DNA of 64,000 nt from Edolisoma coerulescens (Eukaryota > Chordata > Aves > Passeriformes > Campephagidae): assembly GCA_013397115.1 (NCBI GenBank), contig VWZW01002314.1, positions 1,430,090-1,494,089 on the forward strand, given 5' to 3'. A program made the translations under genes and the position numbers. Shown one piece after another: positions 36,861 through 49,200 of this stretch (the stretch's first letter is position 1; each line of letters begins with the position of its first letter). A model generated the notes under the pieces. That model was not told the origin of the DNA. It saw nothing but the letters and a program-made list of their open reading frames with translations, and did not search any database.

Positions 36861-36871
36861 GCCGCCATCTT
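36861..36871 (-). promoter_or_regulatory. YY1-like element
   Basis: gccgccatctt, the reverse complement of aagatggcggc. This motif typically lies just downstream of the start site in TATA-less CpG promoters. Confidence 0.6.
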
Positions 36872-37103
36872 ACCCGCTCGCTCGGGCACTCGCTCCGTCN
36901 CCGCGCAGCGCCCGGGACGCGCTCCCTGGCAGAGGAGCGGCGAGAGCGGGGCCCGCGGGAAGCAGCCGCTGCTCGACTGGTTCCGCCCCCTCCGTGTCGC
37001 TGGGCCTCCGGCCCCTGCCAGGCGGCCCCTGCCAGGCGGCCTCTGCCGAGCCGGGAGGCAGCGGAGGGTGCGGGGAGGCGCGGCGGGGGCCGGGGGGCGG
37101 GGG

Positions 37104-37145
37104 NNNNNNNNNNNNNNNNNNNNNNNNNNNNNNNNNNNNNNNNNN
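37104..37145. other. assembly gap (42 N)
   Basis: Run of N within the GC-rich 5' leader, flanked by a G-run on the left and a CTG repeat on the right. True length and content are unknown. Further single N positions are at 36900 and 38194. Confidence 0.99.
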
Positions 37146-37169
37146 TGCTGCTGCTGCTGTTGCTGCTGG
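37146..37169 (+). repeat. (CTG)n tract in the RBM26 5' leader
   Basis: Seven near-perfect TGC/CTG units (one T substitution) adjoin the gap, ending 31 bp before the start codon. The repeat may extend into the gap. Confidence 0.9.
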
Positions 37170-37199
37170 CCGGGAGGCGGGGGGCCCGGGCCGCTCTGG

Positions 37200-37270
37200 A
37201 TGGTGGTTAAAATGATCATAGAAAACTTCGAGGCGCTGAAATCCTGGCTCAGCAAAACCTTGGAGCCCAT
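37200..37270 (+). CDS. RBM26: RBM26 coding exon 1
   Basis: 71 nt encoding the N-terminus (MVVKMIIENFEALKSWLSKT and on), ending in phase 2 before the donor gtgagt. The first ATG has T at -3 and G at +4; the in-frame ATG at codon 5 has A at -3, so initiation could be shared. The frame remains open 5' into the assembly gap with no stop between the gap and the ATG. Confidence 0.95.
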
Positions 37271-40200
37271 GTGAGTAACCGCGATCCTTCCTTGCCCTCT
37301 CGCCCCCTCGAAATAAACCTTCCCCTTGCAGAACATGGCGATCCGCAGGGGCAGGAAACGCGGTGCCGGAGAGTCCCGGGAGGGCTTCCCGGGAGGTGCT
37401 CTCTCAGCGCCTTTTTTCCCCGGCCGCCTTGTGTGAGGCTCTGCGTCGCTCTCGTGGTCTCCCGCTCTCACGTCGCCGTCCTCGGCCGGGAGGTAGGACC
37501 ATCTCCCTCCGGAGGGTGCAGCTTCCCCCCCTAGCGACCGTCTTCCTTTTCCCTTTGTAGCCCAGGGAGAGCGGGAGACGCTGTGTGTGCGTGTGCAGCT
37601 CGCTGTTCCCCGCGCCCAGCCCTGGAGAAGCCACGGTAATGAGCACGGCCCGCTGCCCTCTTGAGGGACCTTCTCCGAGAGAGCTCAGGTGCCACTGGGA
37701 CGTCTTGTGGGATCCTGGGATCTTCCCAGTAGCATTTCCTACAGACTCGTCGCACATCATTCTTGGTTGTTTTGAATATGTGACGCTCTCTGGTTTCCCT
37801 CCCCCCAAATAAAAATTGCATCAGTAGAGGACTTAGGAGTAGGAGCCCCAAAGAATAATTTACCTGTTTGTGTATACCTGCGTGGCCTCTAAGCATAACA
37901 TTCGTGTGAGTAAGTGAGGCTCTTCTGCCAATACGTCTTCCTTCTCTGAATAATATTTTAGTGGAACTGACGTGTGAACTTAGTTTTAAAGGTTTCTCTT
38001 CTGGAAGTGTATCTAGAGCAAAGGATATGCTCTTCTTGTCATTCTGAGCTACTATTTTAACATGTCTGAATTAAGTTGCTAGAGTTTGATTTAAATCAAA
38101 TGAACTAGAACTTCTGAATTTAGTCTGGTGGTAACTTTTGCGCTGAGGTGTTTGCCTGCTGTAGGTTTTACTCTTGACGAGTTCAGCTGCTGGNTTTGTG
38201 GCTTCCATAGCCGTTAGTTAACTGTATGTATGTGCAGATACAGTTTTTAGAGCTTATGCTGAAATAAGTTGGAAAAGGTATAATATGCCTGGACATTTTT
38301 AGGAGAGCTTCACTTGGGTTGTTCTTTTGTTTATTTGGGGCTTTTTTTTTTTGAGGGGGCGGGGGGAAGTAGTTGTGCTCCTTTATTCCATAGGGTCTAA
38401 CCCACACCACACTGAAATAGATGAACCATGAATTTACTTTCAGTGGACTTTCGATTAGGCCTGCAGCAAATTACACTGAGTGTCTTTGTTGTAAAAGGTT
38501 TAACGTTGAAGATTTTATTTTGGGGGGAAAAAAGATCATCATCTTGTAAAGCTGTAGTTTGGGGAAGGTGAATTACTTTTTCTCTTGGGTCAATATAATG
38601 CAATATTCAAATAACATAGCATGTTGTGTTTTGGGGTAATAGACTTCCCTAATCCTCTGCTGCATAATGCTCACTATTAGTTTTTGGATACTTTCTTGTA
38701 TGAATATTTTGTTAATGGAAATCAGCAGTTCGAGGTCGGTATTTTAGAGTGTGCTGATTAAGAGGCTTGGAACAGACCAGGTTGGTCCATGTTTCTTTGT
38801 TTGAATATTAAACCGTGAGATCTCCCAGCAATAGTCAGCAGTTAAAGGGTGAAATTGAGATTTTCAGCTTTTGTGATCAGTGAAATTTTCTGCTTTTTTT
38901 CACTAAGAGGACCAGTGTGTATCTGTTAGGTTAAATGTGGTGTGTGAGCAGATCAAATGTGGTTGTCGTTCTGGAAAACTGTGGAGAGCAAGGGAGATGC
39001 TGGTCTGAAGGATGTTGACTTCTCTGAATTTTTAGCTTTTGGAGGAAACAAACCAGCAGGGACTGTCATTCAGTTTTCTGCAGTGTCCTGTGTGACTGCA
39101 TTGTTGAATAGATATTGGAGTTGGTGGAGATATATTGTCTTTTCTTAGCAGTCAAATACTCTTGAAGGTGCTTTTGGTGTCAGCTATCTGAAATGTGTGA
39201 CTACAGCCAAAGCTTCTGGCTGTATGAAAATTTCCGTGTGCAGCTACTTCTAAAGAAATAACTGTTGCAGTACTAGTACAGTGAGGTTCTAAGTGCTGAT
39301 CCTCTGGAGGTGTTGCCGTAGCCCAGAAATGATTTTTGACTTGTCTTTTCCTGTTAATGAAACAAAAAAGTGCCAAGTGTTTTTGTCTAGTGGCTCTCTC
39401 AGAAACCTTCAGCTGCAAGATACGTAGCTTAACCTCCTAACTACGCTAAGAAAGACCCCACTGTATTAGGTCATTATGAAGGTGGTGTCTTGGTGGTTTT
39501 AAGGGGAGAAGTGCATTCAAGAAGAAATGTAAATAAATTTTATACAAACATGTATAGAACTATATTTATGTGCTAGTTACCTAGAGCTGGGTAGCTAGAA
39601 CATGCTGCACTTTTCAGGTTGCCCTTTCCAAGCAGATAGCATTTTTTAATCAGGATGTATAACTTATTCCAAAGGCCATAATGCATGTACTTCTGAAACA
39701 TAATGTTTCAGAATTAAAATATACTAATAGCCACAAAAATTGTGTCATTTTATCTTTAAACCGTTCTAAAAATGCTAACTTCTTAGTGTAACGAAACAAG
39801 TGTGTTACGTAATTACATGGACTGGACATGATTCAGTTGTTGGGTTGCTTTCACATGGAGTCTCTCGGAAACACTTCCTAGACAGGAATGTTTGAAGGAC
39901 AGGGATGGTGGAGGATTTAAGATTTGGAATTTTTTGTTGGTGGTAGGTTGTTGGGTTTGTTTGTTTGTTTTGGACTGCTCTACTGCCTTTGGCAAAGCCT
40001 TGGTGATCATCCATACAAAAAGGCCTTATCTGACTTTTGTCTTGTTGCAGTGACGCAGAAACTGCAAATGCTGCCATGCTGGAGCGTTTGCACAGTCCAG
40101 CTCCGTTTGAGGGGTGATAGCTCTCTAGGAGCTTTCTACAGCTCTTCAGAAAGAGGTTGCTTTTGTGGTTTTGGAAATAACTCTTTGTGCAGCTCTGTTT

Positions 40201-43200
40201 GATGTACAGAGAATTGCTAAATAGACACATGGAATCATTGCAGATACAGCCATGTAAATGTAGTACCGGTGTAAATAAAATGGCAAGAGGCTTTTTGTGC
40301 TGTGGTTACTGTCTTTGACTAGAACTATCTTGTATGTTCAACTCCAGTCAGCTCTGTAAAGAAGGCATTTGTTGCCAGTCATCCTCTTTGCTTGCAGACA
40401 GCAATGAGCTAAGTTTCTAGTGTTACATACTTTCTTGTCTGTGGCATGGTTTCTGTCAAGTGTTGGAAAATAATGTTAAACTTGGAATATAACCGTATGC
40501 CTGTCACTTCTGATTTCTGTACTAACAAGGCACTCACTGAGCCTGTCAGTCACCTGATGGGTTTCTTTTCTGCAAGTCCATTCCAGATACTATATAAACT
40601 GTGTATATAGTCCTTGCTGGAATATCAGGATCTGGCTTGGCAAAGTTCCAAGTAGGGATTTCTTTAATTTTTTTTTTCTTGAATTTGTTTGAATCTCTAC
40701 TTGTGAAAAAAATAGCTTTTTCTACTAATGCTGCACTTACAATTTCACTTTTAAGACATTGTAATGTTCTCCCCCTTGCCCTAATTCTCTACAGTGGAGA
40801 ATTTCCTTGGTTTTAATTACTTCGTGTAAAATAAATTAAATTGAAATATTTCTGTGGCCCACTGAATTTTATTTTCAATTTGATTAAGGCTCCCATATCT
40901 AATTTTTTTCCACTTCGCTGTATTTACATTTTTGTGAAGGTTTGTTCCTGTACTAAATCAAACTTGAAAAAAAGATGAAATGCCTGCAACATTTATGCCA
41001 TATTTAGGCATACCTCATTGAAATGGAAAGGTATTTTGCATTGGTAAATTCTGTAAGTGAACATGGTGTTGTAACGACTTGCATCAGATGGAATAAAATC
41101 AAAATTGTTTCAATAATATTTTGAGTATATTTATCGTTGGAATATTTTATAGCAAATGATCTGTGTCCTCTGGTGTTCAGTTATGTCCTCACTATTCTTT
41201 GTTTGTCAAGCTTTTCAGCTCTTTATTTTTTGGCTTCACGTGTTACTGACAAAAGGTAGTGAATAAAAAAGGTTTTTGCAGTGGTGTAAAGAATATGCTA
41301 ATAAGCCAGGACATTGAAAGCATGGAAATAAGTTAAAATGAAAAACCTTGTCATTCCTTTCCACATACGTGTGTCACACCATCCTACCAATAACACTCAT
41401 TGGCCCACCATGAGATTTCTCTCATTTTCTATGAAACTTCCCAAGTTCAGAAGCAGTAAGTGCTTCTTTTCATTTCACTTACTTTGTTAAAACTTTGCAT
41501 GAAACTCTTTGTAACTAAGATGACTAAAGCACAAATGCACATCAGTGGTATGTCACTTTTAACGCTAGTTATTTTTCTGCGTCTGTTAGAAACTCGATAG
41601 TCTGTTCACCTGACTCACAGAGAGCTACTGTATTTGAGAAGTCAAGGTTCCTAGCTTAGAGTGGTGATACTGCTAAGCTTATGTGTAAAAATATTATGTT
41701 AGTATTAAAATATTGGTATTATTAGGTATAGTTCAAAGCAGAAAATAAAAAGGAGAAAATTACTCCTGTTACAGGAAACCTTTTTTGTTCTTACAGTGAA
41801 CATCAGCAGTGAAGTGAAACCCCTTTGACTGCATTGCAAGTCATAGAGACGCTGTGATGAGTTTTGCTTTCTGCATTGAATGGGTGTTAGAGAGCCAGCA
41901 AGCTGACAGCTGTTCTGCCTCATGAGAGCTGTCTTGAATCTAGGGGTGGCATTCTAGGCTGCCAATTACTGGTTGCAGCTGTATGAACATGTCAGATCTG
42001 GGTATCATAATAATTTAGAACTGATTTAATGGCATCATCAGCTTGAATAGCAGCTTTGGAGGCTGCAGCATTCCTCAATATGTTTCTATTGCGTTAAGTA
42101 CTGTTAGAGAGTTAATGAAAGTGAGTATCGTAAGAGTGGTCCTTCTCAGCCACGATAGCATCTCAAGATAAAAGTTGGATCTTGCTGAATGAAATTGTTA
42201 TTCATTTTACTTACTGAACACTGTAGCTTTTTATAGAATTTTTTTTTTTTAGTAACAACGGAGTGGTGCAACTGCCTGAATTAGGCTGGCTGCACTGCCC
42301 AGTATGCAGTGTACATCTTTATGCAACCACTCAGCCCTGCAAGTACAAAGCATTTCTCTCAGCCTTCAAACACAGCCATGTCCACTTTGGTTAATGTCAA
42401 GAACTGAGCAGTTTTTTAGCTATCAGTCTTTAGGCAACAAAACTAGACTCTGAAATTTAGGTTATTAACTCTCAGGATCAGAGCACAACAAATAGCATGC
42501 ACCAACATGTTATTTCCTTTACAGCAGCACCATTCGTTGCCTGGAGGACTACAGACGTGCTTTTGAGGTTTCAGTGTATTGCGGTAGTTTAAATTTGTGA
42601 GGGAACTAGTTTAAGGATTTGCAGCATCTTTTCGGTTTGCACATTAATTTTAAAATGGAAGAAAAGAAAACCCCTTCTGTAGTTTCTTTACCATCTTTAA
42701 AAAGTACTGTGTGGGTACAGTATAAGCTCTGTTATTAAGGGGTTTTGTGCATACAGCTACACCAGTAATGTGATTTTGCAAACACCTTTAGTATCTATTC
42801 CACATAAACTGCATTTCTCAGTTAAGGCTAACATATGTAGTTGCATGGTGATCAAAAAAGTCAAAGGGGGTTCTCAGAACATAATTTATATTTAAAAAAA
42901 AATCTGAGTACTTGAAACAGGTTAAAAAGTGTTTAATCTATTGCAAAGTATTCAAATAAGAAGAAAAGACTGTACAGAGAGGTGAGTCAGTCAAATTACT
43001 TTTCCTTTTTCAAATAATAGGTACAACAAAAAAATTAAGGCTTAAATTTACTCTGACAGCTTCAGCTTTTCTAGTTTATCTTTACTTGAAATAGTAATTT
43101 CAAATAATGACTCGGAACCAGGTGAGGTCAGAAACATGGGGTTTTGAACTTTCCTGTGAGCTTTGTTGAACTGTTCCTTCTGTGATTGAGCAAAATATTT

Positions 43201-46200
43201 GCTTGGGAATTTCCTTTTTGAAGCTTTTATCTGTTGCATAGCAGTTGGTATCTGTATAATTCTCTGAAGAACATGTAGAGATCTAGCAAGAGAATTCTTC
43301 CATCTATGCCTGTATATTCAGTAGTGTTTATTAAAGCAGGATTGCATGAGCAATCTCCCTTGCTCAGTAGAGAGGCGTAGGCACTGTTTATTTTCTGACT
43401 TAGAGAGTACAGACTGCAGAAAAGTATTACTAGAGGTAAAAACATTTAACGTTGCTAGTAACAATGATATATATTCAGAAACTGGGTGTAAGAAAACATG
43501 CTATGGTGTTTAATTGTAGCACACACTGGGATGTACTTGCTGCAGGGGAAAAGAATTCAGATTACTTGTGCCAGCTGGAGTTTGTTTATTAAAGAAAACA
43601 TGAATGTGAAAACAGGACGAGAAATTTGTGATTACAGATGCATATTAGTGCTTGCAGCACATGCCTACAGAATGTTGAGGGGATGGAGATACAGGAATCA
43701 GAGTTGAGAAATGTTTTTCTACATGTTTTGATGGATGTGACCATTTTTCTAGTAGCCAGACTTTATCATAAGAATGAAGTTATGCATAAAGTTCTGTCAC
43801 ACTTTTAATGCACAGATTGTGTTTATGGTGAGGACCGATGTACCACACCATATTCAAGTTTAGCTAAGGATTCTCAAACCTGTATTTAATAACTGGAAAT
43901 GTGTATTATTCAGTGAGCAGTAGAATCAAAATATAAATTTATTGTTTATTTTTAGTGCAACTTAGAGTATTTGAAGTACGTCAGTGGTATTCTTATTTTT
44001 CTGTTGTCAATTAAGGATCTTTTCACTATTATCTTTCAATTTGCATGAATGTAGCATGATACATATATTGTATGATAAATCCTTGTGCTACACAGTATAT
44101 TTGCTGCCATCAGCATGAGTGCCTTTCCTGTGTTCTTTATTCTCACATTACTTGTTAACAGAACAAAGTCGATTATAAGAGCATAAAATGCAAGACAAAG
44201 AGGTTTAGAAAAACTGATAAAGCTAGCTCAAAATGGGTGAAAAATCCATGTATGCACAACAAAGAGCAAGCATATTGCGTATTATTCACACACAAAGGCT
44301 GCTATTCTGTAAGAAAATACTGTTAAACTAGAGAGCATAAGATCTTGTTTATCAGAAAAACTCAAGGCCCCATAATCCAAACCAGCGGATTTTGACTAAA
44401 CCAGTGGATGGAGAATTTATTCAGAACGTTTCAGAATTAAGTTTGAGTGAAAAAGTAGAAAGGAATTGCTTGTTAAAAAAGCTGCTCCCCCAGACAAAAT
44501 GATTAAAGATCATGTCTAGAACTCTTGATAGGTATAAAGAATCAGGCAGACCTCCTTTATTCACAGTTTTGTAAACTTCAAATTTCTTTTTTACTTCATG
44601 AGACCAGTTGGTCCTCTCTTCCACCACTCGAGGTTGCTAGCAATTTAATTTTAGCATCATCTTAAAAAAAGACATTTTATAAGAGTTTGAAAAGCAATAT
44701 AAAATCAGATTATAGACTTGTTAGATCTGTATAAGATACTGTGTACAGAAACAGTCTTCACAGTAGTGTGGAGATTTATTGTTTGTGGGTTTTTTCAGGC
44801 TTTGAAGAACAGATATAGAAGAGGAGACTTCTGTTTCAAGTCAGTACCTAAAAAAGGATGTCAACTTCTGTCTGTGTAAAGATCATTTGCAGTTTAATTT
44901 TAAAAAATGAAAAGAAAGCACATAAAATCATAATGTTGATTTACAAAAGCATCTTCATCCCACTCTACCACAAAACTCATTGTATTCATTATTGCTTAAA
45001 TAGTGTCAATTTGAAATAATTTGTCTGTTAATATTTTTAAAAAAAAAAAATTTGTTAAGTAGCCAAAATTGAAAGCATGTAAATTCTTACTGGTGTAGAA
45101 ATCCCCCTGTACACACTGAATAATAATAATAATAGTAGAATTCAGTAGGATTGTTTTGCATTGTTCATATGTAGCCGTACAGGGTGTTAATGCTGAAACA
45201 TGTGCACGAGTGCACAGCAGAAAGTGATCCTGTGTTTTGCAAATTAAAAGTACGTTTTCAGTGAGAATATTTTTATAAGCGTATCTTGGAGTTGGGTGGA
45301 TGAATTCAAGTCCTGGGGTGGATGGGTTCGCTAAGATTTCCAAAGTCATCGTGGTAGGGAGGATGAAAGCATTAAATGTTCATTATTTCTAAACAGCTTT
45401 TGTTTGTTTGGGTTTTGAGGTTTTGTTTGTTGGTTTTGTGCAGTTTTGTGGGTTTTTTTGGTTTGTGTTTTGGGGGGTAGTTTATGGTTTGTTTATTTTG
45501 TTACAGTCTAGGTGGCTTTCCAGAGAAGATTTTCTCATTTTTATCCTGCTCATGAAAGAGGAATTGCTTTAAATTGAATACGAGGTTGTTGTATAGTCAA
45601 TACTGTAGGAGCTGGAGAATTAAAATATATTGTAGTAGCTAAGAGCAGTAGGTTTTTACCTTCTAGACTGACTTGGGGTTTCCCTCCCCCTTTTTTTTTC
45701 TTTATTTTTTTACCCCCTCCCACTAAATTTTGAGTGCACACGTGTCATTTAAGTAAGTTGTAGCAGATTTTGAACAATGACAGCTGACTGTTCATATTAT
45801 CGAGTGAGAACCAACTTTGTGGAAATTGAAATTAAAAAAGAAAAACTGAGGATAATAATGTGAAAATTGTCTGCTCCCCACCTGTAATGATGAAAACAGC
45901 ACATTAATTTTCCAAGGCATGATTCAGCTTGAAACTGGGAAAGTATTGAAAATCTGAAGTGCCATTGAAGTTGCATGAAGAAATAGTAAAAAAAGTTTAT
46001 AACTTTGCAGTTTCAAGGATTGAGAGGTTATGAAATGCTGGTCTTAAGCCTGCTGAAGGCTGAGCGAGAACCGTCATTGCAGCCTGTGAAGAATACTGTT
46101 CAACACTGGGCTTTTAGATAATCTGCTTGGCTGATGTGCTCAGGTGCTTGGATGTTAAAGAGACTCGTTAAAGAGTCCTACTGCTCTCACCCTAGGAGGT

Positions 46201-49200
46201 TGTGTGCCTGCTTCTAAGATGACTGACTTGGTGCTTGGACAGTATTTTCATCTGGATAAAGAATTACTGGAGCTGAATGGGGCAAACTAGATGTGAAAAA
46301 TTTCTGAAGAATTTTCAGTCAATTGCAGTCTGGTTTTTGATTCGCAGTATGTATTTTCATTTTGTTCATTTAGTGTGCGTGGGTTCTTTTGAAATGTAGA
46401 CTGATGATGAACTCCCATTTCCTATATCTGTAAATAATGCAGACTAACATGGAATACTGTGGTACGTCCGCTAGCAGCCCAAATTGCTTTTTCGGCATGA
46501 AATTCTACTATTGCCTGCTTTCTAGAGGATGCTGGGTTATGTTTGAAGCTCTGACCTTTAACTTCAGGGCTCTGTGTGCTGGGCCCAGGCTATCCATAAG
46601 TGATGCTGACAGATCGGCTTCCTTTGCTTGGTGGATATGTTTGCATGGGGGATGCTGCTTGCTGTGCAGGAGATAAGTTTCCCTGGTGAGAGGAATTAGG
46701 TGGTGTGATGTGTTCGTTTAGGGATTTGGTTTCTTTTGCCCAGTGTCCAAAATAATGTCATTTCAATGATCAGCATTTAGATTAATAATTAAGCTTCAGC
46801 ATTTGTGTCTTACTCATTGTGGAAGGGATTTGGTACTTCTGATTTTTTCCTTTATTAAGACTGTTGCACCTCTGTGCTAGAGCAGTATTTGTGTAATGTT
46901 CACATTCAGTGCAACAACCTGACCACAGATTAATTTTCCTTATTGGTTATTTTTGCTAGAAAGCATGTACAGTTAGGATGCATCAATGCAGTTTTTTTCT
47001 TGTAGTTCTTTAAAACATTAGTACAAACTTTGATTACCACCCAAATAAGCTGTCTGTACCACATGACCGCTGTGCATCCATTAAATCCTGCCTTATTTTG
47101 TGGGGCCTCAAGTCTTCCTTTGGTATATGCTAAATAATGAGATTAAATTGTTTAAGACCAGTGTCTCACCATTTCATTAGTTACTGTTTCTGAAACATGA
47201 ATGGTTTTCTGCAGTAGTCTCACTTGCTTTGGCAGGCTTTACACCACCGCCAAGTTCATTGTAGATTCCTATTGGTGAAACATTGTAAAAAAAGTCTGCC
47301 AGTTATATTAAATGATGTTTTGCTGAATGTGCAAACATGGCTTTCTTCATTCTAAGTTTTTTGTTGATGGGCATAAGACCATCAGCTTCTACATTGAGGT
47401 GCTCTGTACTTAATTGTGTGTTGAATTCAGATGTCAAATGGATAATGATCCCCTAAAGTTTCCTCCATTTTCTTATGGACGTGTCATTTCTCTTATGGAG
47501 GTGTCTGTTACAAATATATGAATTTAGGCTTTTGAAACCAAAAAATCAGTTTCAGTTTTATGGTGTTCATATGTAAGTAGTAATAAGAATGTTCAAAAGT
47601 GTATTTAAGAGAATACTCGAGGGTCTGAGGTTTTTTTTTTTTTGTAGCATAGGTCACTTCTTCTGTATCACTTTATTAATTTGTCATTGGATAGACTGAC
47701 TTTTTCCAGTTAACAGTTACTCAGTGTTACATTTGGAATTATTGATTCTGTCTTTGGGGAATTAGGCAAGTATTTGTTGTCTTTGTTTTTAATGCTGTTA
47801 GGCTGTTGAGGCTGTTTCTTACTAAATAGTTTGTTCTAGTTTGCTCTGATGTTCTCTGTGCAGTATTGTTAGGAAATAATTTAGGCAATTGTTCTCTTGA
47901 AAAGGAAAGTGATACTTAGAAGTATTACGTGTCTGGACTCTGTTTTGAAAAATACACTTGAGTATTTTTCAGTTGCTTTGGTAGGAAATGGTTTTGCGCT
48001 ATATATATGTATTGGTCATACCAGTTTCAGACATTAATTTCTGTAATTAAATTGCTTTTTTTTCCCTAACTAATATATTTGCAGATGTGATGCAGATCCG
48101 TCTGCCCTAGCTAAATATGTTCTGGCTTTGGTAAAGAAGGATAAAAGTGAAAAGGAACTGAAGGCATTGTGTGTTGATCAGCTGGATGTCTTTCTTCAGA
48201 AAGGTATGTGCTTTATCGTAACAATTAAGATTGAGTGAAAATTCTGTCTTGTTCAATTTATTCAAGCAATCGTTTACCATAGAATTGGGCATTGATCTCT
48301 TTATTAGCTTTGTTACTTTGTAGAATGTAATTCAGTTCTCATGAAGTAATTTTTAAAAGCCGGGGTGTATAGGTTAACGTGCATATGTTGGGTATATGTT
48401 TGTTAGTATTCATAGAGGCACAGAATCATAGAATGGTTTGGGTTGAAAGGGACTGTAAAGATCCTCTAGTTCTAGTCCCCTCTCATGGGCGGGGACACCT
48501 CAAGGTTTCTCAGGGCCTTGTCTGACCTGGTCTTAAATGCTTCCAGGGTTGGAGCATCCACTGGTTCCCTGGGCAAGTATTGAAGCTCTGTATATATATG
48601 CCAGAAATATTCTTCCAGATGTTTTATTAAGCGACATTAAATAATTCAAGAATTGAAAACTTTTGTGAAACATTGTTCATTATTGACATGTTTTTTGACT
48701 CTGTAAATGTCCTTTTTAAATACAAATTAGGAACACAGTATTTAAAGGAAATAGTCTTCGTTGTTTTAACTTTTTGCTGAATGCTGGTTTTGGTTGGGTG
48801 TCTGGGTTTTTTGGGTTTATTTATTTATTTTTAAAGCAAATGTTAACAATGATTTTGGATAATGGATATTTGTACGCTCTTTACTTTTAGAAACTCAGAT
48901 ATTTGTGGAAAAACTGTTTGATGCTGTGAATACAAAAAGCTACCTACCTCCACCAGAACAGCCATCATCAGGAAGCCTGAAAGTAGAATTTTTTCAGCAT
49001 CAAGAAAAAGAGACGAAAAAAGAAGAGGTGGGCATTGATTTTAATTTAAATGTACATCTTTTTCCTCATTCATGTAAATTGCTTATGTGTTTAACTTCAT
49101 GGTGTTTATTTGTTTATTAGTAGTAGTTATTAATAATTTGTTACAGTTTATGTCAATAATAATTTATGTTTATTAATAATATTGTTAATAATTACATGAA

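Larger units (their letters stand above)
36690..37600 (+). promoter_or_regulatory. RBM26: RBM26 CpG-island promoter and 5' leader
   Basis: A dense CpG island surrounds coding exon 1. It contains CTCGCGAGA (36827-36835) and TCTCGCGA (36844-36851), the palindromic element common in housekeeping CpG-island promoters and bound by BANP. It also has GCCGCCATCTT (36861-36871), the YY1-type initiator-proximal motif. No TATA box is evident. These suggest initiation around 36850-36900 and a broad, constitutive promoter. The leader has an assembly gap at 37104-37145 and a single ambiguous base at 36900. The island extends into the start of intron 1. Confidence 0.85.
37271..48084 (+). other. RBM26: RBM26 intron 1 (10.8 kb)
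   Basis: The CpG island covers its first few hundred bases; the rest is AT-rich. It holds a single N at 38194, a TAA repeat at 45118-45135 and a G/T-rich GTTT tract near 45400-45490. No CR1 copy was recognised in it. Minus-strand open stretches near 43050-43310 and 44510-44640 are discussed as findings; no nested gene is supported. Confidence 0.7.

Noticed and set aside
36691..37215. 174-codon plus-strand frame in the RBM26 leader
   Set aside because: Out of frame with RBM26, low-complexity R/P/A-rich, and interrupted by the gap; a CpG-island artefact.
36560..37471. 303-codon minus-strand frame across the RBM26 CpG island
   Set aside because: It spans the N gap and CpG-rich DNA, where stops are rare by composition; it overlaps RBM26 exon 1 and has no recognised domain. 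It is a compositional shadow.
39805..40230. 141-codon minus-strand frame in RBM26 intron 1
   Set aside because: Not recognisable, low-information sequence with an overlapping plus-strand frame; no support as an exon.
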